DNA of 40,763 nucleotides from assembly GCA_021787635.1 (NCBI GenBank), contig JAJYLO010000003.1:1-40763 (forward strand), read 5' to 3'. Of this stretch, positions 25,472 through 34,285 are shown piece after piece. A program made the position numbers and the translations under genes. Below the pieces are notes generated by a model. It did not search any database. It worked only from the letters and a program-made list of their open reading frames with translations, and had not been told where the DNA came from. Source of the DNA: a bacterium (GTDB taxonomy: Bacteria; Patescibacteriota; Microgenomatia; UBA1406; GWC2-37-13). How positions within the stretch are numbered: position 1 is the stretch's first letter; the number at the start of each line of letters is the position of its first letter.

Positions 25472-25500
25472 TTGACTTTTATAAAAAAGATGATTATTAT
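25472..25500 (+). promoter_or_regulatory. Sigma70-like promoter
   Basis: TTGACT (25472-25477), 17-nt spacer, TATTAT (25495-25500); favours ATG 25521 over TTG 25500 as start. Confidence 0.6.
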
Positions 25501-25520
25501 TGAAGATAAACAGCTACGAC

Positions 25521-27404
25521 ATGAAAAAAAATAAGCGGGGTGAAATTGCCACCATCATTACTCTTGGTGCCATAATTGTTTTAGGCCTGGTTTCTTTTAT
25601 CTCCGCCAAATTCCTGTCCAAAAATCAGCTTACGACCAAATCCAATGCCGAAGGAGTATCCTGTACCGCCAATACCGTCCCCCCCAATGCGCCGCCTTTT
25701 CCGGCTAATTGCGATTCGGTTACCACAATCGGGAAGTGCGTTAAAGATACTCTTCACAACAACCTTTATCCTTTTCCTGACCCCTGGATTAAATGCGGGA
25801 CGGATAAACGCTGGTATGGCCCCTGCCAGGATAAGCAAACTTGTCTAAGCGGCGGAGTCAATAGTCAAACTAATACCGGCAGTCAACAATCCGCCCAGCC
25901 GGCAGGACAAACCTCTCAATCAAATTCTCAACCTTCAACAGGAGCATGCGGCGGCACAAAGACCGGCTATGGCAACTGTTCGGCCGTTTCCCCGGCCGGA
26001 AGCTGTGTCTATCGAAGCTATGCGGCTGCCGATCCGCATTATTTTAACCAGTGGATTTATTGTTGCGGCGCGGACAACTTCTGGTATGCCAAAGACACCA
26101 ACAGCCAGGATCCGGCCAAGGGTTGGCAATCGAAAGACGAATGCACGCAAGCCGGCGGCACAACGCCAGCTTCATCTTCATCCACTTCATCTTCGTCACA
26201 ACAACCTGCTAATCCGCCAGGTCCGGATGCTGTCTATACACAAACAAACTGTCAAGAAGCAGGAGTAGGAGAAAACACTGACCTTCCTTTATATGAAAAA
26301 GACGGTCTGTACTATAAGGATCAGAACGGAACGAACGGATCTCAAGTGAGCCTATCAACATACTGTCCTTCTTCTACTGCAGCTGCCGTCCAATGCAATT
26401 GCCCAACCGGTCAGGTCTGTGATGCCTGCGTTGGTGGTGCCTGTTATAGTGGTTGTCGACTACCGACTGTCACCTCATCCAATTGTGAACATTTATCTTG
26501 CAAGACACTTACATATTCCAATGGTACCAAAGGCACAAAAAATATAAATTACTCCCATGATACTTCCACTAATCTTTATTATCCATCTGAATCGGATTGT
26601 ACCGGTGATAAATCCTATCAGACAGCCGATGAAATGAAAAATTACTGCGGGGCCCGTCATTGCTCGGAACTAGTACATGCAAATGAAGAAGCATTTTGCG
26701 ACAATGGACAAAGCATATATGTGGAGGAAAACAGAGCTGATTACTTATTTTATGCAACTCCATCGGATTGTGTTAATGGGACGGGTGGTTTTAATTATAG
26801 TCAGAATGCCTGTAAAAAAGCGGCGGAATTGAAAAATCACGGTCCTTCGGATTGTCAAGAAACGTATCAATGTTCTTCCATAAATAAAAATTATACAGAT
26901 GTTTCGTTTGGTACAAAAACTGATAACGGCACTACAAATTATTATTATTGGGATAAATCCAGCAATAGCTGTGCGGGGAATCCTCTTTTTTCCGTTGATT
27001 TATCCTCTCAAAAATATTTACAAAATTACATAGAGTTAAATTGTGAGGGTCTTCATAAAAAAATTCCTCCTCAGTTAGTAATAACAAATCAATGCGAAAA
27101 TAATGCAGTTGTCCATTTGGTCGCTTGGCATCCGTATCTAATTTTTAATTGGTTTGGACCACGATATATTTCTTTCATAGGGGTATCAAGCACCACTTTA
27201 TCAACTTTATCAAAAACAAATACTGTCAATAATTATCAGACTGATATGACAGTTGGTGGTACTCCTTGCGGCAATGGTTTTCTGGATTACACCTTAAATT
27301 CGGACGACAGTCAGCACCGATCTATTGAATTGTCAAATGTCGACTGTAACTATGATGGACATATTAACAATATTGTTCTTGAGGGAGACCAATACTGCAA
27401 CTAA
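25521..27404 (+). CDS. Cys-rich surface protein with N-terminal TM and degenerate Cys repeats
   Basis: TM IATIITLGAIIVLGLVSFISAKFL; duplicated GKCVKDTLHNNLYPFPDPWIKCGTDKRWYG / GSCVYRSYAAADPHYFNQWIYCCGADNFWYA; later C-x-n repeats. Start chosen from promoter position. Confidence 0.75.
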   Translation: MKKNKRGEIATIITLGAIIVLGLVSFISAKFLSKNQLTTKSNAEGVSCTANTVPPNAPPFPANCDSVTTIGKCVKDTLHNNLYPFPDPWIKCGTDKRWYGPCQDKQTCLSGGVNSQTNTGSQQSAQPAGQTSQSNSQPSTGACGGTKTGYGNCSAVSPAGSCVYRSYAAADPHYFNQWIYCCGADNFWYAKDTNSQDPAKGWQSKDECTQAGGTTPASSSSTSSSSQQPANPPGPDAVYTQTNCQEAGVGENTDLPLYEKDGLYYKDQNGTNGSQVSLSTYCPSSTAAAVQCNCPTGQVCDACVGGACYSGCRLPTVTSSNCEHLSCKTLTYSNGTKGTKNINYSHDTSTNLYYPSESDCTGDKSYQTADEMKNYCGARHCSELVHANEEAFCDNGQSIYVEENRADYLFYATPSDCVNGTGGFNYSQNACKKAAELKNHGPSDCQETYQCSSINKNYTDVSFGTKTDNGTTNYYYWDKSSNSCAGNPLFSVDLSSQKYLQNYIELNCEGLHKKIPPQLVITNQCENNAVVHLVAWHPYLIFNWFGPRYISFIGVSSTTLSTLSKTNTVNNYQTDMTVGGTPCGNGFLDYTLNSDDSQHRSIELSNVDCNYDGHINNIVLEGDQYCN

Positions 27405-27413
27405 TAAAATAAT

Positions 27414-27854
27414 ATGCATATTTTCAATAATTATATAAAGAGCAAGCTTAAAATAGGATTCGCGATAGTTTTATCTTTTATACTTGTTAAGTTGGTAGCG
27501 AATGAAATTTTTGTTTCCGGTTCTCCGCTTGTACGCCAAAATCTCGGGGCTTATCTGACTTCGCGTATCAGCTCTATTTTTTCTTCAAATAACAACAATA
27601 AACAGCCAGTTTTAGCTAACTACTATGACCAAACAGTCAAGGAGTTAAGCAATATTCCCTTTACCCAAGTCTCAAAAGGAGTTTATGCCAAATCAAATGG
27701 CAATAAATCGATCACAGTCACTTATGTCGATCAAGTACCAACAACAACCTATACCTTTGTGATAAGGGGCAAAACATATAAAATATACGTACCAGTTGAT
27801 TCCAAATTAACAAAGGATCAGGTTAAACAAGCGGTGGAACAATGGCAGCAATAA
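27414..27854 (+). CDS. Single-pass membrane protein, unknown
   Basis: 146 aa; TM IGFAIVLSFILVKLVANEIF, extracytoplasmic domain. Confidence 0.65.
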   Translation: MHIFNNYIKSKLKIGFAIVLSFILVKLVANEIFVSGSPLVRQNLGAYLTSRISSIFSSNNNNKQPVLANYYDQTVKELSNIPFTQVSKGVYAKSNGNKSITVTYVDQVPTTTYTFVIRGKTYKIYVPVDSKLTKDQVKQAVEQWQQ

Positions 27855-27862
27855 TTATCTCG

Positions 27863-27891
27863 TTGACGCCGATTTTAAAAGTTGTTACGAT
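27863..27891 (+). promoter_or_regulatory. Sigma70-like promoter
   Basis: TTGACG (27863-27868), 17-nt spacer, TACGAT (27886-27891). Confidence 0.45.
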
Positions 27892-27919
27892 GAATCAGGA
27901 ATAACAACAAAGAAGAAAG

Positions 27920-28108
27920 ATGAATCAAAAACAGAAAGAAGTTTTAGCCCAGTTTTACAGCAATGCCGCATTAGCTTGGGTAACGTTTGGCGTTATAGCA
28001 CCGTTTTTCAGTAAAGTGGAAAATCCGCTGAGAACAGCTGTAGGCATTATTACTTCCTTTGTCATCGGGATAACATTACTTGGTTATTCGTTGAAATTTG
28101 TCAAATAG
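27920..28108 (+). CDS. Small two-TM membrane protein
   Basis: 62 aa; FYSNAALAWVTFGVIAPFFSKVENPLRTAVGIITSFVIGITLLGYSLKF. Confidence 0.6.
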   Translation: MNQKQKEVLAQFYSNAALAWVTFGVIAPFFSKVENPLRTAVGIITSFVIGITLLGYSLKFVK

Positions 28109-28126
28109 ATATATATATATATATAT
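28109..28126. repeat. (AT)9 dinucleotide microsatellite
   Basis: Uninterrupted atatatatatatatatat between two small ORFs. Confidence 0.9.
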
Positions 28127-28133
28127 TAAAAAT

Positions 28134-28235
28134 ATGCAAACATTTGGAGGCACATATTTCTATATTGCGGCAATAATAACAATATTATTCGCTTTATTCA
28201 TTTATTATCTTTACGGTCCAAAGAAAAAGAAATAA
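28134..28235 (+). CDS. Micro-ORF, 33-aa membrane peptide (not in supplied ORF track)
   Basis: MQTFGGTYFYIAAIITILFALFIYYLYGPKKKK*; TM plus cytoplasmic Lys tail; TATATT 6 nt upstream of ATG. Confidence 0.5.
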   Translation: MQTFGGTYFYIAAIITILFALFIYYLYGPKKKK

Positions 28236-28239
28236 CTCT

Positions 28240-28320
28240 ATGAGTACAGTCGATATTGTCTTAATAATTATTTTTATTATTTTAATCGCTCTTAGTTATT
28301 ATATTATCTCAAGAAAATAA
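28240..28320 (+). CDS. Micro-ORF, 26-aa membrane peptide (not in supplied ORF track)
   Basis: MSTVDIVLIIIFIILIALSYYIISRK*; 4 nt after previous ORF, 1 nt before next. Confidence 0.42.
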   Translation: MSTVDIVLIIIFIILIALSYYIISRK

Positions 28321-28321
28321 T

Positions 28322-28618
28322 ATGTACCTCGGACCGTTTTACTTTGATACCAAGGAACTTTTTTTGATTTTGGCGGCAATATTGATTGCCGTTGCTATGT
28401 TTTTCGGCTGGAGCCTGTGGTGGTTTGATAAAAGAGCGCTTTTGACGCTTGTTATTCTCATACTTCTCACCAAAGGGCTTTTGCCGGCCATCCACAACGA
28501 AGCCTTTTTTATCCTGGCTGTTGTCTCGGTTTTCCTCACTTTATATTTGCCAATATTTCAGGTCGTATTATTTTATTTTATCAGTTTCCTGTTTTTCCGG
28601 TTATTTAAAGTAATCTGA
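28322..28618 (+). CDS. Small multi-TM membrane protein
   Basis: 98 aa strongly hydrophobic ORF (LILAAILIAVAMFFGWSLWW, LLTLVILILLTKGLLPA, FFILAVVSVFLTLYLPIFQVVLFYFISFLFF). Confidence 0.65.
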   Translation: MYLGPFYFDTKELFLILAAILIAVAMFFGWSLWWFDKRALLTLVILILLTKGLLPAIHNEAFFILAVVSVFLTLYLPIFQVVLFYFISFLFFRLFKVI

Positions 28619-28647
28619 TTGACAACTATTTGTTTGACTATTATTAT
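28619..28647 (+). promoter_or_regulatory. Near-consensus sigma70 promoter
   Basis: TTGACA (28619-28624), 17-nt spacer, TATTAT (28642-28647), upstream of ATG 28672. Confidence 0.65.
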
Positions 28648-28671
28648 TAAAAATAAATAATTATAGCGTCC

Positions 28672-30201
28672 ATGAAAATCAACCTGCCTGTCAAATTATT
28701 TCTTAGCTTTATTTTATTGTTCTGGGTTTTGCTATTCGCCAAGCAGGTATCTGCAGGATGTTCGGGATCAATCAGTTGTAATCGTCAGGTTTTAACTTGT
28801 AGTGTAAGTGGAGGCTCTTGTGCCGGTAAGGGTAACACTGATAATTGTACTGGATCTAATGGTGTGATTGGTATGTGCACCTATCAAACGAGCACTTATC
28901 AAGGCACCTGTGGCGGTAGCTATAATAATTGTTCAGTTAGTTGTCCTAATGGTGGAACAGCTTCAGGTACTTGTTCCTGGCAAGGGTGCATACCTGGCGA
29001 ATGGAGCTCGTCGATCTGCGGTTGCGGATCGGGATCAGGTCTGGGAACAGAACAATGCAATTCCAGTGGTGGTTGGGATTGCAAACCTGATCCTGCTAAA
29101 TGTAATCCACCGTCGTGTAATGCGCCGTCGGCACCAACGATTACCGCGCCCACCGGTAGCATCAATGCCGGGACGGTTAATATCACTTGGAATGCTGTCA
29201 GCGGCGCCGGTAAGTATGCTTTAAGGATTGACGATACCGCCAATCCCTGGACCGGTACTTGTGCCCAAGTCAACCCGGGCGATGTCTGTAATGATAGTGT
29301 GGCTACCAATTCCTATTCATATAATTTTGTCGCCGGTCATACTTATGCTATCTGGGTCCATGCCCTGGCCAGTTGTGATAGTTCGAAATGGAGTAATCCG
29401 TCGACCACGGATACGGTTAAGGTCAATGCTGGGGCTGTCATTCCCAACTGTACCAATCTCACCGGTCCGACAACCATCGTCCTTGGTCAAAGCGGGACAT
29501 ATACGGCGACCCATACGTCACCGGCTGGCAATCTGGCCGGCGATATCGATGCCGGACAAAACGGCGCTTTTAAATGGACCCATTGGCCACCCACTTATTT
29601 GTCGGGCAATAGCGGGACAACAAGCTACACCTGGACGCCAACGGCTGTTGGTACCTATGATGTCTATTGCCGCTCGTGGAATGACTCAACGGCTGAATGT
29701 CGGGGCAACCAGACATATGTCGATGGCCCGCCAAGATATTTATGTGCCGGACCAGCCTCAAGTATGACCGTCAATGTAATAGCAGCATCTGGTCCTACTA
29801 TCAATCCCAACTGTACCTGCTCCAATAATGTTTGTTCCCCTCAATGTACTTTTGGTAAATATAGCGATGTGACATATGGCAATCCGGTTAGTTGTCAAAG
29901 AGAAGCCGCTATTGCTGGAACAGCGCCATCCGATTCTGACAAAACCAGTTATTGTCAAAGAGGTAATCGCCTGTATGGCGATACCAATGGCGATGGCAAA
30001 GTCGATAACACCGATTACTATTATTATATAGCCGCCTTTTACGGAGGAACTGTTCCGGCCGGTGTTAATCCCGACGTCGATGGGGATGGCAAAGTTTCCG
30101 CCAATGATCAGGCAATAATCGTTCGAACGATTAATTCGGGGATACCAGTAATGCCAACGGCGACTCCGACTCCTATACCGCTTTCGACACCAGCGCCTTA
30201 A
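28672..30201 (+). CDS. Secreted Cys-rich protein with fibronectin-III-like region and C-terminal dockerin-like repeat
   Basis: Signal peptide FLSFILLFWVLLFAKQVSAG; FN3-like NITWNAVSGAGKYALRIDD; dockerin YGDTNGDGKVDNTDYYYYIAAFYGG ... NPDVDGDGKVSANDQAIIVRTI (~29970-30140); PTATPTPIPLSTPAP tail. Confidence 0.8.
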   Translation: MKINLPVKLFLSFILLFWVLLFAKQVSAGCSGSISCNRQVLTCSVSGGSCAGKGNTDNCTGSNGVIGMCTYQTSTYQGTCGGSYNNCSVSCPNGGTASGTCSWQGCIPGEWSSSICGCGSGSGLGTEQCNSSGGWDCKPDPAKCNPPSCNAPSAPTITAPTGSINAGTVNITWNAVSGAGKYALRIDDTANPWTGTCAQVNPGDVCNDSVATNSYSYNFVAGHTYAIWVHALASCDSSKWSNPSTTDTVKVNAGAVIPNCTNLTGPTTIVLGQSGTYTATHTSPAGNLAGDIDAGQNGAFKWTHWPPTYLSGNSGTTSYTWTPTAVGTYDVYCRSWNDSTAECRGNQTYVDGPPRYLCAGPASSMTVNVIAASGPTINPNCTCSNNVCSPQCTFGKYSDVTYGNPVSCQREAAIAGTAPSDSDKTSYCQRGNRLYGDTNGDGKVDNTDYYYYIAAFYGGTVPAGVNPDVDGDGKVSANDQAIIVRTINSGIPVMPTATPTPIPLSTPAP

Positions 30202-30206
30202 ATCGG

Positions 30207-30778
30207 CCCTTCCCAGGATCGCTTTCCCTTTGTTAGAGCAAAGAGGTTATTCGATAAACCCAGTCCTTATGAGCTATATGGCCAAAAAGTAGTCAGCGCG
30301 GCCAACTTTCGGGCTATTATCAAAATGACGAAGTTTTAGGAAGACCGCTCGCTTATAAAGTTCTCAAATATCTCTTGAAAACGAAGGGGTTTTTCGCATC
30401 GAATATTCCTTAAGAATAGGGATCGATCCGCCAACTAAAGAACAATGGTCGGCTCTCAAAGCTAACGCCACCAGAAACAGAGTTTTAGAAATTAACGATT
30501 TAACGGTAAATGCGACGGCAAAAATCGGCATCGGCAGTGAGACCGCAAATAACATCAACAATGAGTTGATGCTCCGAATGCTTCAGTCGGAATCCGAATT
30601 TATCGACGCGGGTTTACCAATTAGTAACACTAATCTGATAAACGATTTTAAAAATGATTTTAAACGTGCCGGTGTGATAGCAAAAGCGATCAGTTCAATC
30701 AAACTGGCTCTCCCTGATCCGGTCAATATCGCCATCGGCTATAACACTTTTAGTAATTTTTGTTATAAACTAATATAA
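30207..30778 (+). pseudogene. Frameshifted coding remnant of unknown family
   Basis: Three frames read in series: DRFPFVRAKRLFDKPSPYELYGQKVVSAANFR / GYYQNDEVLGRPLAYKVLKYLL / ENEGVFRIEYSLRIGIDPPTKEQWSALKANATRNRVLEINDLTVNATAKIGIGSE...; breaks near 30311 and 30374, no clear start. Confidence 0.5.
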
Positions 30779-30779
30779 T
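30774..30779 (+). promoter_or_regulatory. -10 element
   Basis: TATAAT 6 nt before ATG 30786. Confidence 0.45.
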
Positions 30780-30785
30780 AAATTT

Positions 30786-31892
30786 ATGTTCACTACTTCT
30801 GAAAAGATTATCCCATTAACGTTTGAAAAAACTGATATTTCCACTTTTAAAGAGAACCCTTATTTAGGAAACAACATTCCTCTTATCTTGCAGCTTAAGG
30901 GCTTTAACCGCCGGGAGAGAATCAAAAGAAGAAACGATCAGCAGGTTAAAGGTGAAAGCGGCAGTCCGACAGAAAGAAAAATTGCCGAAGGTGCTTTGTA
31001 TGTTGTTGACAATCTTCAAGCCCGTGACTTCCTTTCCGCTAAAAATACTATATTTGAGCTGGCGCTGCCGGATCCGCGGGGGATGGCCGTTTCGGATACC
31101 GATTTATTCATCGGTTCTGTTAATCAAATATTACACTTACAAGAAAACGGCAGTATTTCCGTCATTAAATATCCGTGGTTTGCATTTATCCATTCACTAC
31201 AATTAAGTAATGATGGTCAAACAATACTGATTACTTCGCCTGGTTTTGACCGTATCATCGAAATGAAGACAAATACAGCGATTCCGGTTTGGGAATGGTC
31301 GGCCTGGGATCACGGTTATGACAAAACTCATTCGTCCGGTAAAAAAATAGTTTCCGAATTTATTTCTCCTAAAGATTTTCCCAGCGGTTTAGGTTTGCCA
31401 CCAGGAGACAGGACTGCTTTTCCCAATAGTGCCGCTTATTTGAATAACAAAACTATTTTGGCGAGTTTATTTTATGACGGTGTTATCAAAATTGATAAAG
31501 AAACCGGTCGAGCCACCCCTGTTTTGGAAAATCTGACCCATCCTCACGGAATCAGAAAATATAAAGACGGATTTATTGTCACCAACAGCGCTGGGGGAGT
31601 TTGTCTTGTAATGGATGATCAGCTTCACGTGATTCAGGAATTATCTTTTAATAACCTGCCATATAAATCAAAAGAGGCCGGGTCGACTGAATGGCTTCAG
31701 AATGTCGTCCCTCTTAACTCCAATTTATTGGCGGCAATCGATTCCAATCGCGCCAGTATTTTTATCGTTGATTTAGACAATAAATCGATGCGAAGGATCC
31801 CATACGATCCAAATTGGGTAATTCAAGAAGTTGCTCCCATATCATCGAAGACGCAATTTTTCCAGAACGCCAATAGTTTTCACAATTCTTGA
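30786..31892 (+). CDS. Beta-propeller-like protein (arylsulfotransferase/SMP-30-like, tentative)
   Basis: Repeated blade-like segments; IIEMKTNTAIPVWEWSAWDHGYDKTH, LTHPHGIRKYKDGFIVTNSAGG. Confidence 0.65.
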   Translation: MFTTSEKIIPLTFEKTDISTFKENPYLGNNIPLILQLKGFNRRERIKRRNDQQVKGESGSPTERKIAEGALYVVDNLQARDFLSAKNTIFELALPDPRGMAVSDTDLFIGSVNQILHLQENGSISVIKYPWFAFIHSLQLSNDGQTILITSPGFDRIIEMKTNTAIPVWEWSAWDHGYDKTHSSGKKIVSEFISPKDFPSGLGLPPGDRTAFPNSAAYLNNKTILASLFYDGVIKIDKETGRATPVLENLTHPHGIRKYKDGFIVTNSAGGVCLVMDDQLHVIQELSFNNLPYKSKEAGSTEWLQNVVPLNSNLLAAIDSNRASIFIVDLDNKSMRRIPYDPNWVIQEVAPISSKTQFFQNANSFHNS

Positions 31893-32098
31893 TTGGGAAA
31901 TGCTATCTTGTTCGTATTTTGAATCAGAACCGGCCTGTTTGGATAACTCCTGCTAGAAACCCGGGTGATTGGCTCACCATTTTTTCGGAATCGTTTCCGG
32001 ATAAAGAGGAACCCATGATGCACCACTCTATTTTTATCACGCAGCTCTTTTTTCAAATCGGATACGAATGGCAATTCTTGAAATAATCCTTCAGGCAT
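31880..32098 (-). CDS. Small hypothetical protein downstream of glucan phosphorylase (uncertain)
   Basis: 72 aa, starts 8 nt after the glgP stop on the same strand; competing + ORF on the opposite strand. Confidence 0.3.
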   Translation of the reverse strand: MPEGLFQELPFVSDLKKELRDKNRVVHHGFLFIRKRFRKNGEPITRVSSRSYPNRPVLIQNTNKIAFPNQEL

Positions 32099-32105
32099 AT
32101 CTTTA

Positions 32106-34202
32106 TTAAAGTACCATTACTTTTTCATCTTCTTCTTCATCTTCCTTGGTGTTTAACACCGATGTAAACTGCTTATAAAGCATCATGTAGTCTTTAAGCA
32201 TACGGCTGCCGCTCGCGATACGGATTTCGCCGCCCTTCCAGAGTTTTTTAACGCTGTCCGCCCATTGCAGCGGGTGGTTGTGCGCCTCCTCAATTGCCTT
32301 TTTCATCTGCGAGTAGTAACTGTTAACTTCCTCAATATGCGAATTGCCCTTGATTTCATAAAAAGCTCCCTCTTCCATTTCGCGATAAAAACCGTCGCGG
32401 GTGGAGACCTGGGTCGCCAGCATGCCCGTCTTCATACCGGAAGTACCGCAGGCTTCAAGGCCGACGACCGGCGTATTCATCCAGACATGGACAGCCGGAT
32501 CAAGGTAACGGGCCAGTTCAACATCATAGTCAACAATGAAATGGATACGCTCTCTAAAAAGCGGATCGTCTTTTATCTGATTCAATACATATGCCAGATC
32601 GTCCTTGGCTGGACCGTCATCCGGGTGGGCTTTGCCGGCAATGATAATGTGCGCATTAGGATTGCCGCGAAGCATCTGCCGCAACCGGTCTTTATCCTCA
32701 AACATCATTGTTCGGCGTTTATATCCGGCAAATCGCCTGGCGTCGCCGATAAGAACGGCGTCTTCGGGCAAATCAACAATCTCGCCGAACTGGTCCAACT
32801 TATTACCTTCAAGCAAATATTTTCTAAACTGCTGTACGGCTTCATGTTTTATCCAGATCATTTCTTCCTGGTCAATCGCCTCAATTCTTTCATCAAACCG
32901 CCGCTTCTCCTCTTTGTTTATATAAAGCGGTATGCCGAATCCATCAATAAGGCCATGTTTCTGCCAGAGATCAAAAACCGGCCGGTTCCAGTTGCGCATG
33001 AATATACCATTAGTCGCGTTCTTAAATTCCACTAATTTATGGTAGTACTCATTATGCTCATCACCGTATTCAGCCCTAAATGATTTAGTTGCTTCCTGCG
33101 AATGAAATGCGCTGACGCCATTAACCGTACCGGCAAACCGCATGGCCAAATCCAAAAGGTTCAACCTACGTTTGCTTGGGTTCGGTTCGTTCTGGTTTCT
33201 CTGATAAATAAATTCATCTAACCATTGTTTTGTCACGTCGGATTTAAGGTTGTTTTTGATGTACCGTTCTACCTGGTCTGCCGTAAAGCTGCCGTTAGCG
33301 GCTGGAATGAGCGTATGATTGGTCAAGTATGACACGCTCATCACGTCAGGCAGAGCATTATTAATTGCTTCTTGCGGGTTAAATCCTTCGGAAATATAGT
33401 AACCGATCCGGCTGTCAAGAAATGCCAAAGCGCTTATGGCCGTCGCCGATTCGTTCAGATGATAGGGTGGCGCCCCCTCCACCAGACCCAATTCTCGTTC
33501 CTTTTCGATGATCTGCTGGCTGCCGAAACCTAAGATAGTAAGATGCTCTAGGCGTGCATCACTATTAGGATCGTCAGGGTATACTTCGCGGTCCACTTTT
33601 ATGCCGTGAAGACGCGTTACCTCATTTCCGATCGGATAGCGATAGACGGTTCTCTTTTTGCCATGGACATAGACATCAAATTCCATTTCTTCTTTACTGC
33701 CAATCGATTCCGGTATCGGTAGCGGCTCGGTGACAGTATCCTGCCACATCTGGCTATCATTCGATCTAATCACTTGATGGACGCGCTGGCTATATATAAG
33801 ACCAATAAAATCACCGGGCTGGTGCAGGGCCACTGCTTCCAAAAAATGATCACGATCCAATGCTCCCAAACCGCCGTTATAGTCCATACCGGGAAGGGCA
33901 AATTCGGTGGAAATTTCAAAAACCGGTTGTTTTGGCCCGATAATTTCCGTTATTTTTCGGCCGCCGAACATATCGACGCGATCTCCCCAGGCTTGCCATT
34001 TTGTTGGGCTCCATGGTTCATTCAACGCGCTAAGTTCCGCCAGATCATTAACTGTATGTTTTAGCTGCCTGGCCAAGAAACGCTCCATCAAAGGGTGTTG
34101 AAGCTCTTGCGGGATGCGGGGATCGGTGATCATTAATAGAGGATCGACGTCTAGCGAAATTGCTTGAGGCAAGAGTGTTGGTTGAAACGCTCTTTCTCTC
34201 AT
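32106..34202 (-). CDS. glgP: Alpha-glucan (glycogen/starch) phosphorylase family, short type (GT35)
   Basis: FEISTEFALPGMDYNGGLGALDRDHFLEA, ALPDVMSVSYLTNHTLIPA, IGDARRFAGYKRR, IIIAGKAHPDDGPAKD, FIVDYDVELARYLDPAVHVWMNTPVVGLEACGTSGMKTGML. Confidence 0.9.
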   Translation of the reverse strand: MRERAFQPTLLPQAISLDVDPLLMITDPRIPQELQHPLMERFLARQLKHTVNDLAELSALNEPWSPTKWQAWGDRVDMFGGRKITEIIGPKQPVFEISTEFALPGMDYNGGLGALDRDHFLEAVALHQPGDFIGLIYSQRVHQVIRSNDSQMWQDTVTEPLPIPESIGSKEEMEFDVYVHGKKRTVYRYPIGNEVTRLHGIKVDREVYPDDPNSDARLEHLTILGFGSQQIIEKERELGLVEGAPPYHLNESATAISALAFLDSRIGYYISEGFNPQEAINNALPDVMSVSYLTNHTLIPAANGSFTADQVERYIKNNLKSDVTKQWLDEFIYQRNQNEPNPSKRRLNLLDLAMRFAGTVNGVSAFHSQEATKSFRAEYGDEHNEYYHKLVEFKNATNGIFMRNWNRPVFDLWQKHGLIDGFGIPLYINKEEKRRFDERIEAIDQEEMIWIKHEAVQQFRKYLLEGNKLDQFGEIVDLPEDAVLIGDARRFAGYKRRTMMFEDKDRLRQMLRGNPNAHIIIAGKAHPDDGPAKDDLAYVLNQIKDDPLFRERIHFIVDYDVELARYLDPAVHVWMNTPVVGLEACGTSGMKTGMLATQVSTRDGFYREMEEGAFYEIKGNSHIEEVNSYYSQMKKAIEEAHNHPLQWADSVKKLWKGGEIRIASGSRMLKDYMMLYKQFTSVLNTKEDEEEDEKVMVL

Positions 34203-34285
34203 AATTTTTTATGATTATGTGTATTATAAACATAAAAATTTAAATAATAAATAAGATTATATGTATAGAAGTGAATCAATATATT

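Noticed and set aside
25500-25520. TTG start for the Cys-rich surface protein
   Set aside because: It lies on the predicted -10 box (25495-25500); ATG 25521 is downstream of the expected transcription start.
32265-33035. 256-aa + strand ORF opposite glgP
   Set aside because: Fully inside the glucan phosphorylase gene, whose conserved motifs define the true frame.
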